The notes beneath the pieces are model-generated. The model had not been told where the DNA came from. It worked only from the letters and a program-made list of their open reading frames with translations, and ran no database searches. Below are positions 16,645 through 26,467 of a stretch of 45,236 nucleotides of DNA, in pieces. The translations under genes were made by a program, and so were the position numbers. Within the stretch, counting starts at the first letter, position 1. Each line of letters begins with the position of its first letter. Source of the DNA: Nitrospiraceae bacterium UBA6905 (GTDB taxonomy: Bacteria > Nitrospirota > Thermodesulfovibrionia > Thermodesulfovibrionales > UBA6898); the NCBI GenBank assembly GCA_002451165.1, contig DKBH01000107.1:1-45236 (forward strand). Direction: 5' to 3'.

Positions 16645-17918
16645 GCTGCACCTCCTTTGGAATCCCAGTGAGTCTCTAATACGGTTTTTTTCTCTTCGTA
16701 GCACCTGCAGAGATCTTCTATCTTCTCCTCGACGTCATCGGCATCGCTGTCCTTCGTATCCATAACGAAAGAAGCTGTCCTGCCGATATAGAGGGGGGTG
16801 AGCGACTTTAGCAGATGCTCCCGGTTCAAAATCTTGTGATGAGCAGCGAGCGCGAACCAGTAGATGATCTCCGCCCATACTTCATTGGGAATATGGAACT
16901 GCCCCTGCTGTTCAGCGGCTGCGTGCTGCAGCAACGCAACGATCTCCTTCGGCAAGAAAAGCTCCCAGACATTCATCAGTTCCTTAACGCCGAGGCGGAA
17001 TCGTTCGATCATGCGCTCAAGATTCACCGCGATCGGCTCAAGCCCCACGGCATAGGTAAAGCCGAAAACCGGTGTTGCCACGGAGCCTTTGGTCTTCTTC
17101 CAGATGTCCGGATAGGTCTCCATAAGGTTGAATGTCGCGCCAACGACCTGATGCAGCATGGCGCTGAGGTCAGCGCCGGGATCTTTTGCATCGTGGATCT
17201 TCGCGCCGAGAAACGACTGGCAGACCCGAAATCCGTCGGCGATGGCCGTGGTCGTCATCCAGATGTCAATGCCGTAACGGGCCACATCGGTCTCCCAGAC
17301 GTCCTTCGTGAGATAGTGCCTTGCCATAGCGCCGGAGAACCCGAAGTCTCCGCCGATGGGCTGGCGGACGCGTGTACCATAGAGCGCCCGGGTGACGGGG
17401 TACACAATGCTGTTCGTGATCGTACCGTCATATTTGTGCCGGTGGTAGAGCGGCGCCACATAATCAAAACCGTGATCGATGACCGGCTTTACCAGCAGTT
17501 CGATCCACTCCGGCGTGATGCTCCGGAGATCTGAATCTACCACGGCACAGGCTTTGACATGAAGTGCGGCAGCAATCTCGAAGATTGTGCGAAAAGCGCT
17601 CCCTTTTCCCGGTATCCCATGATAAGGCGTGGCTATTTTGAAGACCGGCTCTGTCCGATGATGCAACAGTATGGACTGCAAATCGGGGATGCCGGTCTCA
17701 TGGACTACGCCCATGGTGCCATCCTTGGATCCACCGTCCGAGTTGACGAGGATACACTTCCGGTCCGGAAAATATTTTGCGAACCCCGTCTGCACCGCCC
17801 TGACAACATGCGCAATGGTCTTGGCATTATTATAGCTGGGAATTCCGACAAGGATATCTGCTTCCCGGATCTCGTCGAGCTTCGTGAGAATCTCATCCCG
17901 TAGCGTTACACCGTCCAT
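16641..17918 (-). CDS. GT-A glycosyltransferase, mannosyl-/glucosylglycerate synthase-like
   Basis: A 425-residue cytoplasmic transferase. Motifs in order: GIPSYNNAKTIAHVV (25-39), NSDGGSKDGT (59-68), PGKG (103-106), the metal-binding DSD (128-130) followed by SITPEWI, QPIGGDFGFSG (186-196), and RYGID (214-218) with IWMTTTAIADGF. This arrangement resembles retaining GT-A enzymes such as GT78 mannosylglycerate synthase and the related GT81 family, more than ordinary polysaccharide GT2 enzymes. A sugar nucleotide plus a glycerate-type acceptor is thus a reasonable guess, supported by glgC directly upstream and a glycerate kinase in the island; it is not proven. AGGAGG lies about 12 bases before the ATG, in the 16-base gap after glgC. 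Confidence 0.8.
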   Translation of the reverse strand: MDGVTLRDEILTKLDEIREADILVGIPSYNNAKTIAHVVRAVQTGFAKYFPDRKCILVNSDGGSKDGTMGVVHETGIPDLQSILLHHRTEPVFKIATPYHGIPGKGSAFRTIFEIAAALHVKACAVVDSDLRSITPEWIELLVKPVIDHGFDYVAPLYHRHKYDGTITNSIVYPVTRALYGTRVRQPIGGDFGFSGAMARHYLTKDVWETDVARYGIDIWMTTTAIADGFRVCQSFLGAKIHDAKDPGADLSAMLHQVVGATFNLMETYPDIWKKTKGSVATPVFGFTYAVGLEPIAVNLERMIERFRLGVKELMNVWELFLPKEIVALLQHAAAEQQGQFHIPNEVWAEIIYWFALAAHHKILNREHLLKSLTPLYIGRTASFVMDTKDSDADDVEEKIEDLCRCYEEKKTVLETHWDSKGGAA

Positions 17919-17934
17919 AAACGAGCTCTGCCTC

Positions 17935-19161
17935 CTACTCCCTGGTCTTCCTCATCCGCCTGCCGCCCTTGGGGATGATCGATATGCCGGATTGATCGAT
18001 ATGGCATTTGAAGCGGTCGGCATCGGGATCGAAACCAAAACTCTCTCCTTCTCCGATGACGTTCAGCTTGTCCACGATACATCGCCTCAGGCGACAGCCT
18101 TTCCTCAGGACCACATTGTCCATGATAATGCACTCGTCCACCGTGACACCGTCTTCAATCTCTACCCCGCTCCTGATGACCGAATTCCTGATCTTCGCTT
18201 TGTGGATCACCGCGCCCTCTGCGATGATGCTGTTCCGGATATCGCCTTGTAGAATCTTCGTCGCCGGCCCACCGTGACCCGACGGGTGGATCGGCCATTG
18301 GCTATTATCGAGCTCGAAGCGCGGCTCCTTGCCGAGCATGTCCATATGCGCATCGAAATAGGCCGCAATCGTACCTACGTCCCGCCAGTAGCCCTTCTCC
18401 TCAAAGGCGAAGGTGCCGGATATCATATTCGTCGCGAAATCGTAGGCAAAGACCCTGTCGGTCCCGATTAGATCGGGGATGACATGGGCCCCAAAGTCGT
18501 GCTGTTTGTTGCGCTGCGCTTTTGCGAGCGCCTCGACGAGGACGTCGCGGCTGAAGATATAATTTCCCATCGAGACATAGGAAAGGGAAGGATTGTCTGC
18601 CAGCGGCGTCGGCCGCTTCGGTTTTTCCTGGAAGCCAATGATCCGCCGGTCGCTGTCGGTTTGGATCACGCCGAAGGCAGATGCATGGGAAATCGGCACC
18701 GGCCGCGCAGCCACGGTCACGTAAGCGTCGTTCTTGAGATGGAAATCGATCATCTGACGGATGTCCATACGATAGACGTGATCTGCCCCGAAGACGATGA
18801 CCAGATGCGGATCATGTTGCTTGATCAGGTTCAGGTTCTGGAAAACCGCGTCGGCCGTGCCCTGGAACCACTCCGGTCCCATGCGCATCTGCGGCGGCAC
18901 AACGGTAACGAACTGGTCGCGGATGACCGGCGACAGCACCCAGTTCTGGCGGACATGCTCGATGAGCGACTGCGATTTATACTGCACGAGAAGATAGATG
19001 GAGTAGATATGCGAGTTGATGAGGTTTGAAAGCACGAAGTCTACAATCCGGTAGCGTCCGCCGAACGGTACTGACGGCTTTGAGCGAAATGCCGTAAGCG
19101 GAAAAAGCCGTTCCCCCTTACCCCCGGCAAGAACTATTGCAAGGACCTTCGGATGTGCCAT
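17935..19161 (-). CDS. glgC: Glucose-1-phosphate adenylyltransferase
   Basis: A 408-residue enzyme that makes ADP-glucose from ATP and glucose 1-phosphate, the entry to glycogen and donor for ADP-glucose-using trehalose or glucosylglycerate synthesis. The nucleotidyltransferase signature LAGGKGERLFPLT (11-23) and PFGGRYRIVDFVLSN (32-46) are present, as are the FQGTADAV and GDHVYRMD-type regions (here GADHVYRMD), and a C-terminal left-handed beta-helix rich in I and V (NSVIRSGVEIEDGV). Length is normal for GlgC. AAGGAGCG precedes the ATG. It lies 18 bases after treY and 16 bases before the glycosyltransferase, so it belongs to the same operon. Confidence 0.96.
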   Translation of the reverse strand: MAHPKVLAIVLAGGKGERLFPLTAFRSKPSVPFGGRYRIVDFVLSNLINSHIYSIYLLVQYKSQSLIEHVRQNWVLSPVIRDQFVTVVPPQMRMGPEWFQGTADAVFQNLNLIKQHDPHLVIVFGADHVYRMDIRQMIDFHLKNDAYVTVAARPVPISHASAFGVIQTDSDRRIIGFQEKPKRPTPLADNPSLSYVSMGNYIFSRDVLVEALAKAQRNKQHDFGAHVIPDLIGTDRVFAYDFATNMISGTFAFEEKGYWRDVGTIAAYFDAHMDMLGKEPRFELDNSQWPIHPSGHGGPATKILQGDIRNSIIAEGAVIHKAKIRNSVIRSGVEIEDGVTVDECIIMDNVVLRKGCRLRRCIVDKLNVIGEGESFGFDPDADRFKCHIDQSGISIIPKGGRRMRKTRE

Positions 19162-19179
19162 CTCGTATCGCTCCTTTCC

Positions 19180-22170
19180 TCAGGCTATCCGCTGCAGCAG
19201 AGCCACGGGAAACACATCGAGAACTGCGGAGACCGGCAGGACTATCGCTGCATTGCGCTCCTCCGCCCTAACGGTTTCCCCTGTATATATATTATAGTAC
19301 TGCGCCCCCGCATCAGCGAAGGGAATCACGATAGCCGTATCGCCCCAGATCCCGGCCCCCATCGGCCGTTTTCCGTCTGCGGTAAACCGTGTAAAGAACC
19401 GCGGGACCGCTGCGACAAGCCGTTTTTTGCCGATCCTGCGGGCGAGTGCGCAGACATGGTCGGCCCTGCTGCCAACCGCCTCGAGCGGCAGGTACTCACC
19501 GGCTTCGAAAAGATCACGGTTTTGTTTCCTGAAGGTGAGCGTCTTATAAACCACGTAAAGTTTGATCTTGCCGCTCTCCATATCCGCAAGGAGCTCACGA
19601 ACAAACGGCACCAGATGGACGGTCCGCCGCCGTATATCTTCCAACATCTGCATCCGTAAGCCATAATCTACGGGCCTCCGGTTGTCAGGATCGACCAGGC
19701 TAAAGTCCCAGAGCTCAGTGCCCTGGTAAAAATCAGGTATGCCCGGAGACATCATCTTCAGGAGCGTCTGTCCCAGCGAGTTAAACATACCGCAGCGGGA
19801 CACCATCCGCTGGAAGGGAATGAAGTCTTCGAGAAAAGCATTGCCGGAGGATCGATCGAGAATGGCATTGATGAAGATCGCCAGGGCGTCCTCATAGATC
19901 GGATTCGGGTTGATCCAACTGGTGTTCACCTTGGCCTCACGGGTTGCCTTCAACATGTAGTCTCCAATCCTTTCGCAGAAGACCGCGTAGGCATCTGGCC
20001 CCAGTTCACCCAGGGGCCAGGCACCGAGTAGCGTCTGATACAGAAGATACTCCTCATTGCGGTCCGGCACCTTCAACCGCTCCACAACTGCCTTCTTTTT
20101 CCGGTTCATGCTGCTCCACCGGTAAAGCCGTACACGCCATTCAGTCGGGATCTCTGAGAGCACATTGATCCGCGCCCGCACGTCTTCGCTACGCTTCGTG
20201 TCGTGGGTGGAGGTCGCAATGAGCGCATGCGGCCAAAACTTCCGCCGTTCGATATTCTGGCCGTGGAAGGTCTCGAGTGAGGTTCCAAAGCGGTCCGGCA
20301 TACCGCCAACCTCATTGAGGGAGACAAGGCGGTTATAGATATAGAATGCCGTATCCTCCACGCCCTTTGCCATGACCGGGCCGGAGATCTGCTGGAACCG
20401 CATGACGAAATCGACCCATGCCGCCCGTTCTTGCTCGCTGAGGTCCTCGGGGAACCGGAGGGTAAGAACATCCTTCAGAAAGTCGAATATGGACGCGCTG
20501 GTCGCAGGGTTGTGCCGCTTTGCCTTGGCGACGGCAAGCTCTGTGTACTGGCGGTCACGGTCCTTCACCTCAGCGGCGTTAACATAGGTGCGATAGACCG
20601 GGAAAAAGGCGATGACCTCGACGATAACATGGATGAGGCTGTTCAGGGTGAAGTCCCGCGTATGGCGGTCCTTCTCGGAGAGGGTGTCCAGATAATGACC
20701 GAGCGTATTGATCTCGCTTGACATCGCAACCTGCATGATCAGCTTCTTCATCTCATAGGCGGTCTCCGAAAAGGGGGTCCGGTTTCCGGTGAACCGCTGA
20801 TAGGTTTCATCAAAGGCACGGGCATGGGATGTATCCACAAAAAGGCCGTTGACCGAGTTCAGAAAGACATAGCCGGTCGTGCTGAAGATCGGCCATTCCT
20901 CCGGCATGCGCTCGCCCCTGAGCAGGATCTTTTCACCCACCACGAAAAACGGTTTAAATCCAGGATCAGCGGCCCGGCTTTCTTCATAAAGCCGCAGGAT
21001 CTCGGAACGCCGGACCGGCTGCACCGCAGCACCGGCTAATTCTTTCCGCAGGCGTGCAAGATGTCCAAGCCGGAGATTCAGAAAACAGTTCTTCTGGAGC
21101 AGCTCGAAGTACGCCGATGGATCGTAGAGGCCGTCCGGATGGTCCACGCGTAGCCCGGAAACGTCACCGCGCCGCACCAGCTTAAGGATACGATCATGGG
21201 CTGCGGCAAAGACCTCTGGACGTTCCATCCGCAGGGCGCCGAGGCTGTTGATATCAAAAAAACGCCGGTAATTGATCTCCTCGGTGGCGACCCGCCAGAA
21301 GGAGAGCCGGTAGACTTGCTGGCTGAGCAGGGAATCGAGAAGGTCGAAACTAGCCGGTTCACCTTTCACGCCGTTGAATATACGGACATTCTCCACAATA
21401 AATGCCTCGATGTCCGGACAGTCTTTGCAGAGCCGTTCGAGCCGCCGTTTTACCACTTCTTTTTCTCGCCGGCGCTCGCGGACCTTCTCCGGGTCCCGCT
21501 CCGTATACAGCGGCAGGTGCGTCAGCGCGGTCGTGATGCTCTGATATTCCGCCAGGAACTCCCCTGCCGGCACCTTCTCCATAAGAATCTCCATCCGGTG
21601 CCTCAGGACAATGTTGTAGGTACGCGGAATGATGGGGAAGCGGTGTTGGTAGTAGGACAGGCCGAAGGCACCGCTCTTGAACGTGAGGACCAGTTCGCCG
21701 TTCTCAAGCACTCTTCCGTACTGATCCCCCAAGACCGGCAGCAGGACCTTGTTCTCGAGCTCTTTCTTCACCGGTGTCCAGTCGATATCAAAGTAATCCG
21801 CATAGGGCGAACTCGGTCCGTTTTCGAGTACGTCCATCCACCATGCGTTGTCGCTGCTGGTTATGCACATATGGTTTGGCACGATATCGAGGACCTGTCC
21901 CATGCCATGTCGGTGAAGCATTTCGACCAAGCCGTCAAAATCGTGCGGAGAACCCAATTCCGGATTCAGCCGGCCATGGTCAATGATGTCATAGCCGTGA
22001 CTGCTGCCGCGTTCCGCCCTGAGGTAGGGCGAAAAGTACGCATCCGTGATGCCGAGATCGCTCAGGTAGGGAATGATCCTGCCGGCATCGGAAAAGGTAA
22101 AGTCGCGGTTCAGCTGCAGACGGTAGGTTGCCCCGGGGATGCGTGCGGAGAGCTGTTCCCGTTTCCTCAT
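19180..22170 (-). CDS. treY: Malto-oligosyltrehalose synthase
   Basis: A 996-residue GH13 enzyme that turns the reducing end of a maltodextrin into a trehalosyl unit by intramolecular transglycosylation. The family start (PGATYRLQLNRDFTF at 12-26), SHGYDIIDHGRLNPELG (57-73), DIVPNHM (95-101) and the nucleophile region GLRVDHPDGLYDP (339-351, probable nucleophile D343) are all present, and STHDTKRSEDVRAR follows. Length is at the upper end for the family because of inserts around residues 225-270. Its ATG overlaps the stop codon of the GH57 gene by four bases (ATGA), pointing to translational coupling. TreZ, which cleaves its product, is two genes upstream. Confidence 0.96.
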   Translation of the reverse strand: MRKREQLSARIPGATYRLQLNRDFTFSDAGRIIPYLSDLGITDAYFSPYLRAERGSSHGYDIIDHGRLNPELGSPHDFDGLVEMLHRHGMGQVLDIVPNHMCITSSDNAWWMDVLENGPSSPYADYFDIDWTPVKKELENKVLLPVLGDQYGRVLENGELVLTFKSGAFGLSYYQHRFPIIPRTYNIVLRHRMEILMEKVPAGEFLAEYQSITTALTHLPLYTERDPEKVRERRREKEVVKRRLERLCKDCPDIEAFIVENVRIFNGVKGEPASFDLLDSLLSQQVYRLSFWRVATEEINYRRFFDINSLGALRMERPEVFAAAHDRILKLVRRGDVSGLRVDHPDGLYDPSAYFELLQKNCFLNLRLGHLARLRKELAGAAVQPVRRSEILRLYEESRAADPGFKPFFVVGEKILLRGERMPEEWPIFSTTGYVFLNSVNGLFVDTSHARAFDETYQRFTGNRTPFSETAYEMKKLIMQVAMSSEINTLGHYLDTLSEKDRHTRDFTLNSLIHVIVEVIAFFPVYRTYVNAAEVKDRDRQYTELAVAKAKRHNPATSASIFDFLKDVLTLRFPEDLSEQERAAWVDFVMRFQQISGPVMAKGVEDTAFYIYNRLVSLNEVGGMPDRFGTSLETFHGQNIERRKFWPHALIATSTHDTKRSEDVRARINVLSEIPTEWRVRLYRWSSMNRKKKAVVERLKVPDRNEEYLLYQTLLGAWPLGELGPDAYAVFCERIGDYMLKATREAKVNTSWINPNPIYEDALAIFINAILDRSSGNAFLEDFIPFQRMVSRCGMFNSLGQTLLKMMSPGIPDFYQGTELWDFSLVDPDNRRPVDYGLRMQMLEDIRRRTVHLVPFVRELLADMESGKIKLYVVYKTLTFRKQNRDLFEAGEYLPLEAVGSRADHVCALARRIGKKRLVAAVPRFFTRFTADGKRPMGAGIWGDTAIVIPFADAGAQYYNIYTGETVRAEERNAAIVLPVSAVLDVFPVALLQRIA

Positions 22171-24626
22171 GCCGTTAACTCCGGAACATGGTTGAGTACT
22201 GCCTCGATGTTGAAAAAGAGCATCTCCCCCAGATATTTGAATGCGCCCAGCCAGCGGACAGCATCGGCATCGCCTGCAGCAGCGCGCTGAACAATCTGCG
22301 GGTATCGTGTCCGCGCATGACGGTGGTAAATGTTCTGCACGTGCCAGTAATTGATCTCGAGCGGCAGCAGCCGCACCAGTTCCATCATCTGCTGAAGGGC
22401 GATAACCAGCGTAATATCAGCGCCGTCGCGGTCAAGGTCTTCCATCATCTTCTCGATGCGGTGTCTGACGATGAATTCGAGCTCTACCGGTTCGACGGCG
22501 GCTGACCAGTTCGCAATCTCCCGGATGATGCCCTGGACAGCATCCTCATCCAGCCGTTCGGTCAGAAAAGCACGCCGGAGTTCCGCGTTGAACGTGAACT
22601 CCGCAGCCGTCAGGAATGCCTTCGGCACGGGCATGCCGGTCTTGCGCAGAAAACCCATCATGGTCCGGTTGTATTCATACATGCGCTTATAGGTATCTTG
22701 AAACTCATCGAGCGTCTGCTCAATCAGGAGGCTGAGGATCTTGCGTTGCTGGTCGCGAAAGAGATCGATCAGCGAATAATTATGCATCCCGAAATGTGCG
22801 TCCATGAGCCGTATGATGTCCGCGAATTCACCACGCTCGAAGGAGGTGCTGATCTCCTTCTTCATCCGCTCATACTCCTCAGGTCCGCGAAAGGAGCGCA
22901 CTCCGCCGTTCAGGGCATGCTCGCCCATATGGATGACACAGTAGGTGATGAGATCGCGCTCGAGGGTGATGCGCGACGAAACTTCGATTTTTCCGATCGC
23001 CAGGCGTGTTCTGCCGGCCTGCAGCTGCTGGGCATCAAGGCGCCGCACCCCATAACTATAGATATCCGTTTCTCCGCCGTATTCCTCGAAAAGCGAACTT
23101 ACCGCATAATGCACGGCAACGCGCTTTAGGTCGATCATCGCGGGCTTTACGAATTTGTCGTAGATAAGCGAGCCGTTGCCATGCTCGGAAAGGTTACTCT
23201 GTGCCTTAGCCAGGTGTGCCTTGAACACGACTTCGATCTGGGTGCCGAACAGCTCCTCTGCAAGCTGCACGGCGCGGCCTGCGTACTGCAGCACCTGAAC
23301 GGTCTCAAGCCCGGACAGCTCGTCAAAGAACCAGCCGCAGCTGGTGTACATCAGAAGTGTGTGACGCTGCATCTCCATAAGCTTCATGACCGTGATCCGT
23401 TCTTGATGCTGCAGCTGACGTGCGGCTTGCCTATCGAAATAACTTTCTATCGACCTCGCGGACCGCTCGAGAATGATCGAAATGTAGGCATTTCGCGCTG
23501 CCCAGGGATCCTTGAGCAGCTCCGCAGCCTTCTTCTCGAAGAGAAATGCAAGATGGTCCCGAAGCCAGTCGAGCGCTGCGCGCAGCGGTGCGCGCCACTT
23601 CTGGTTCCAACCTCCATGGCCCCCCGAATTGCAGCCGCAGTCCGTACGCCACCGCTCGATGCCATGGATGCAGCTCCAGGACGAGTTCCCGAATATCTGG
23701 ACCTCATATGTCGGCGGATACTTCTCCAGAAACTCTCCGTAATTCGTAAGCCGCTCCTCTCCGTGGGCTTCGATGTGCCGCAGGGCATAGGTGAGCCCCA
23801 TGTCCCCGAAGCGATGATGATGGCCATACGTCTCCCCGTCGGTGGCGATGTTCATCAGCTGGGGCCAGTTGCGGTGACCGGAAAACCCGCTCAGGAGGCG
23901 TTGTGCAAAACGCTCACCGCGCGTAAGGAGGTTCTCGAACGCAACGCCTTGCGAGATCGGGCCGTCATAGAAGAAGATGCTGATCTTCCTGCCCGATGGG
24001 AGACGGCAGAGATAGGCCTGCGTCGGGTCGATGCGGCCGTTGCTCACATCACGCCAGCGCCCAGTCCCGATCTTCCTGACCTGAGCAGCCTGCCGGGGTG
24101 CAAGGATGGTAAAGACGATCCCATGCTGCACGAGAATCTCGAGCGTTTCAACGTCCACGGCCGTCTCGGCCAGCCACATGCCTTCAGGCATCCGCGCGAA
24201 CCGCTTCTCAAAATCCTTTAGCCCCCATATCACCTGCGTATGCCGGTCGCGGGTGTTCGCCAGCGGCATGATGATATGATTGTACACTTGGGCCAGGGCG
24301 CTCCCATGGCCTGACCGCCATTCAATGCTCTGGCGGTCGGCCTCAAGGATGGCGGCGTAGACTTCGGGAGCAGCACACTCCAGCCAGGAGAGCAACGTCG
24401 GTCCGAAGTTGAAGCTGATCCGTGCGTAGTTGCTTATGATATCGGTAATGCGCTGCTCGCCGTCGAGGAGCCGCGATGCTGAATTCGGCGCATAGCATTC
24501 GGCCGTGATGCGCTCGTTCCAATCATGGTAGGGGTGCGCCGAGTCCTGGATCTCGATCGCCTCAAGCCACGGGTTCTCCCGCGGCGGCTGGTAAAAATGT
24601 CCATGAATGCAGATAGCCCGTTCCAT
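22167..24626 (-). CDS. Glycoside hydrolase family 57 protein with DUF3536-type C-terminus
   Basis: An 819-residue cytoplasmic protein. The N-terminus IHGHFYQPPRENPW and the following segments (YARISFNFGPTLLSWLE, PEGMWLAETAVDVETLEIL, ATDGETYGHHHRFGDMGL) are GH57 alpha-glucan hydrolase or transferase hallmarks; the second half matches the DUF3536 extension found on many such proteins. GH57 members act on alpha-1,4 or alpha-1,6 glucans. Between treZ and treY it stands where treX-type debranching enzymes often sit, so a glycogen-trimming role is plausible. I start it at ATG 24626 because AAGGAGGA is 9 bases upstream; the in-frame ATG at 24635 is too close to that site, although it would overlap the treZ stop codon. 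Confidence 0.9.
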   Translation of the reverse strand: MERAICIHGHFYQPPRENPWLEAIEIQDSAHPYHDWNERITAECYAPNSASRLLDGEQRITDIISNYARISFNFGPTLLSWLECAAPEVYAAILEADRQSIEWRSGHGSALAQVYNHIIMPLANTRDRHTQVIWGLKDFEKRFARMPEGMWLAETAVDVETLEILVQHGIVFTILAPRQAAQVRKIGTGRWRDVSNGRIDPTQAYLCRLPSGRKISIFFYDGPISQGVAFENLLTRGERFAQRLLSGFSGHRNWPQLMNIATDGETYGHHHRFGDMGLTYALRHIEAHGEERLTNYGEFLEKYPPTYEVQIFGNSSWSCIHGIERWRTDCGCNSGGHGGWNQKWRAPLRAALDWLRDHLAFLFEKKAAELLKDPWAARNAYISIILERSARSIESYFDRQAARQLQHQERITVMKLMEMQRHTLLMYTSCGWFFDELSGLETVQVLQYAGRAVQLAEELFGTQIEVVFKAHLAKAQSNLSEHGNGSLIYDKFVKPAMIDLKRVAVHYAVSSLFEEYGGETDIYSYGVRRLDAQQLQAGRTRLAIGKIEVSSRITLERDLITYCVIHMGEHALNGGVRSFRGPEEYERMKKEISTSFERGEFADIIRLMDAHFGMHNYSLIDLFRDQQRKILSLLIEQTLDEFQDTYKRMYEYNRTMMGFLRKTGMPVPKAFLTAAEFTFNAELRRAFLTERLDEDAVQGIIREIANWSAAVEPVELEFIVRHRIEKMMEDLDRDGADITLVIALQQMMELVRLLPLEINYWHVQNIYHRHARTRYPQIVQRAAAGDADAVRWLGAFKYLGEMLFFNIEAVLNHVPELTA

Positions 24627-24631
24627 GATGC

Positions 24632-26458
24632 TCATTCCTCCTTTATGAATGCGGAGAAGGACAGGGGTCTGAGCACGATCTCCGTCGTAGCCTCAAGACG
24701 CTCAGGCAGGAATGTCCCGGGACCTCCCCAACGAACTTCTCCCGAATCTATCAGTCTTCGCCAGCTTCCCTCAGGGAATGGACGGGAAATGGCGGTATCT
24801 TCGATGCCGAAATGGGCGAACCATGCGAGCCGTTTCGATCCCCTGCTGATGGAAAATGCTATCACCTCTGCCGGCGGCAGTGCCCGTATGCCGATCTCCC
24901 GCTCAGCATCTGCTGAGAACGAGGGGAGATCCCTGCGCAACCCGATCAGTGCACGGTAATATGAAAGCAGCGCTGCGTGCTGTCCTTCCGCCCGCTGTTC
25001 CCAACGTAGCTTCGACAGATGGTATGTTTCCGGTGATGCAGGATCGGGCGGCGCCCCCTTCCAGCTGAACGCACTGAATTCCCGCGTGCGCCCCTCCCGT
25101 ACCGCCTCAATAAGTCCCACATCGGAATGGTCCACGAAATACAAGAACGGCGCCTCCTCGGCATATTCCTCGCCCATAAAGAGCAAGGGGATATTCGGCG
25201 AGAGAATGACCAACCCTGCCGCAAGCTTCAGAGCTTCAAATGGCACCAGGGCAGACAGGCGCTCACCGAGCATGCGATTGCCGACCTGATCGTGATTCTG
25301 GCAGAAGACAACAAATTTCTCCGGAGGAAGGTCCTGCGAAGATGCGCCGTGCCGCCGCCTGCGATATGCGGAATACTGGCCGGAATAGACAAATCCCTCA
25401 CGGTACGCCGTACTCAGATGATCAAGCAGGCCGAAGTCGGTATAGTACCCCTCGCGTTCTCCCGTCAGGAGCGTATGCACCGCATGATGAAAATCGTCGT
25501 TCCATTGCGCATGAAGCCCGAAGCCTCCCCGTACCTCAGGGCGAACCACCTTCGGATCATTCAGATCGCTTTCAGCGATCAGATAGAAATCCCTGCCCGA
25601 CAGGGCAGAAAACGACTGCACCGCACCGGCGAGCTCCCGCAGAAACGGCACTGCGCTCATGTCCGTCATGCCGTGGATCGCGTCGAGACGGAGTGCGTCC
25701 ATATGATAATCGCCGAACCAGCGAAGGGTATTTTGGATAAAGAAATTCCGTACCCCATCGCAATATGCATCATCGAAATTGAGCGCGCTCCCCCAGGGGG
25801 TGCGGTACTTATCGGTAAAGTATGGTCCGAAATCCCATAGATAATTGCCCTCGGGTCCGAGATGATTGTACACAACGTCGAGGACCACTGCCATACCGCG
25901 GCCATGGCAGGCATCCACAAACCGCTTCAGTCCGTCAGGGCCGCCATAGGTGTTCTGTACCGCAAAGGGATAGACCCCGTCATAGCCCCAGTTGCGCTCT
26001 CCCGGGAACTGTGCTACCGGCATGAGCTCTACGGCATTGACGCCCAGTTCCTGAAGATCGTCAAGGCGCTGTGCTGCGGCATCGAACGTGCCTTCGGGAG
26101 TAAATGTGCCGATATGCAGTTCATAGAGAATCATCTCATCAGGACGCATCCCCTTCCATGCCCCATCATGCCAGTCAAAGGCCGCGTGATCGATGATTGC
26201 CGATGGTCCATGAACGCCGGCAGGCTGGAAACAGGAGGCCGGATCAGGCCTAAGCAGTCTCTCGTCCAGTTCGTACTGGTAGCGCACGCCGGGATCAACC
26301 CCTTCCGCAAGGACCTCCCAATAGCCCTGCGCTTCCTGACGCATCTTCAGCATGCGGACGGACGGCGAGAGCAGTCTTAGGGCTGCGGTCTTGCGCAACG
26401 GCGCCCACACCCTGAAAAAACAGGTGCCGTCCTTTTTCAGAATTGCACCAATCTCCAT
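24632..26458 (-). CDS. treZ: Malto-oligosyltrehalose trehalohydrolase
   Basis: A 608-residue GH13 enzyme that releases free trehalose from maltooligosyl trehalose, the second step of the TreYZ route. An N-terminal CBM48/E-set domain (FRVWAPLRKTAALRL, about 1-100) precedes the barrel, which carries DVVYNHLGPEGNY (194-206), the nucleophile region MDALRLDAIHG (253-263, D259) and the acid/base region YLIAESDLND (292-301, E296). All catalytic residues look intact and the length is normal. AAAGGAGCG lies just before the ATG, in a 9-base gap after the ClC gene. Its stop codon overlaps the start region of the GH57 gene. Confidence 0.96.
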   Translation of the reverse strand: MEIGAILKKDGTCFFRVWAPLRKTAALRLLSPSVRMLKMRQEAQGYWEVLAEGVDPGVRYQYELDERLLRPDPASCFQPAGVHGPSAIIDHAAFDWHDGAWKGMRPDEMILYELHIGTFTPEGTFDAAAQRLDDLQELGVNAVELMPVAQFPGERNWGYDGVYPFAVQNTYGGPDGLKRFVDACHGRGMAVVLDVVYNHLGPEGNYLWDFGPYFTDKYRTPWGSALNFDDAYCDGVRNFFIQNTLRWFGDYHMDALRLDAIHGMTDMSAVPFLRELAGAVQSFSALSGRDFYLIAESDLNDPKVVRPEVRGGFGLHAQWNDDFHHAVHTLLTGEREGYYTDFGLLDHLSTAYREGFVYSGQYSAYRRRRHGASSQDLPPEKFVVFCQNHDQVGNRMLGERLSALVPFEALKLAAGLVILSPNIPLLFMGEEYAEEAPFLYFVDHSDVGLIEAVREGRTREFSAFSWKGAPPDPASPETYHLSKLRWEQRAEGQHAALLSYYRALIGLRRDLPSFSADAEREIGIRALPPAEVIAFSISRGSKRLAWFAHFGIEDTAISRPFPEGSWRRLIDSGEVRWGGPGTFLPERLEATTEIVLRPLSFSAFIKEE

Positions 26459-26467
26459 ACGCTCCTT

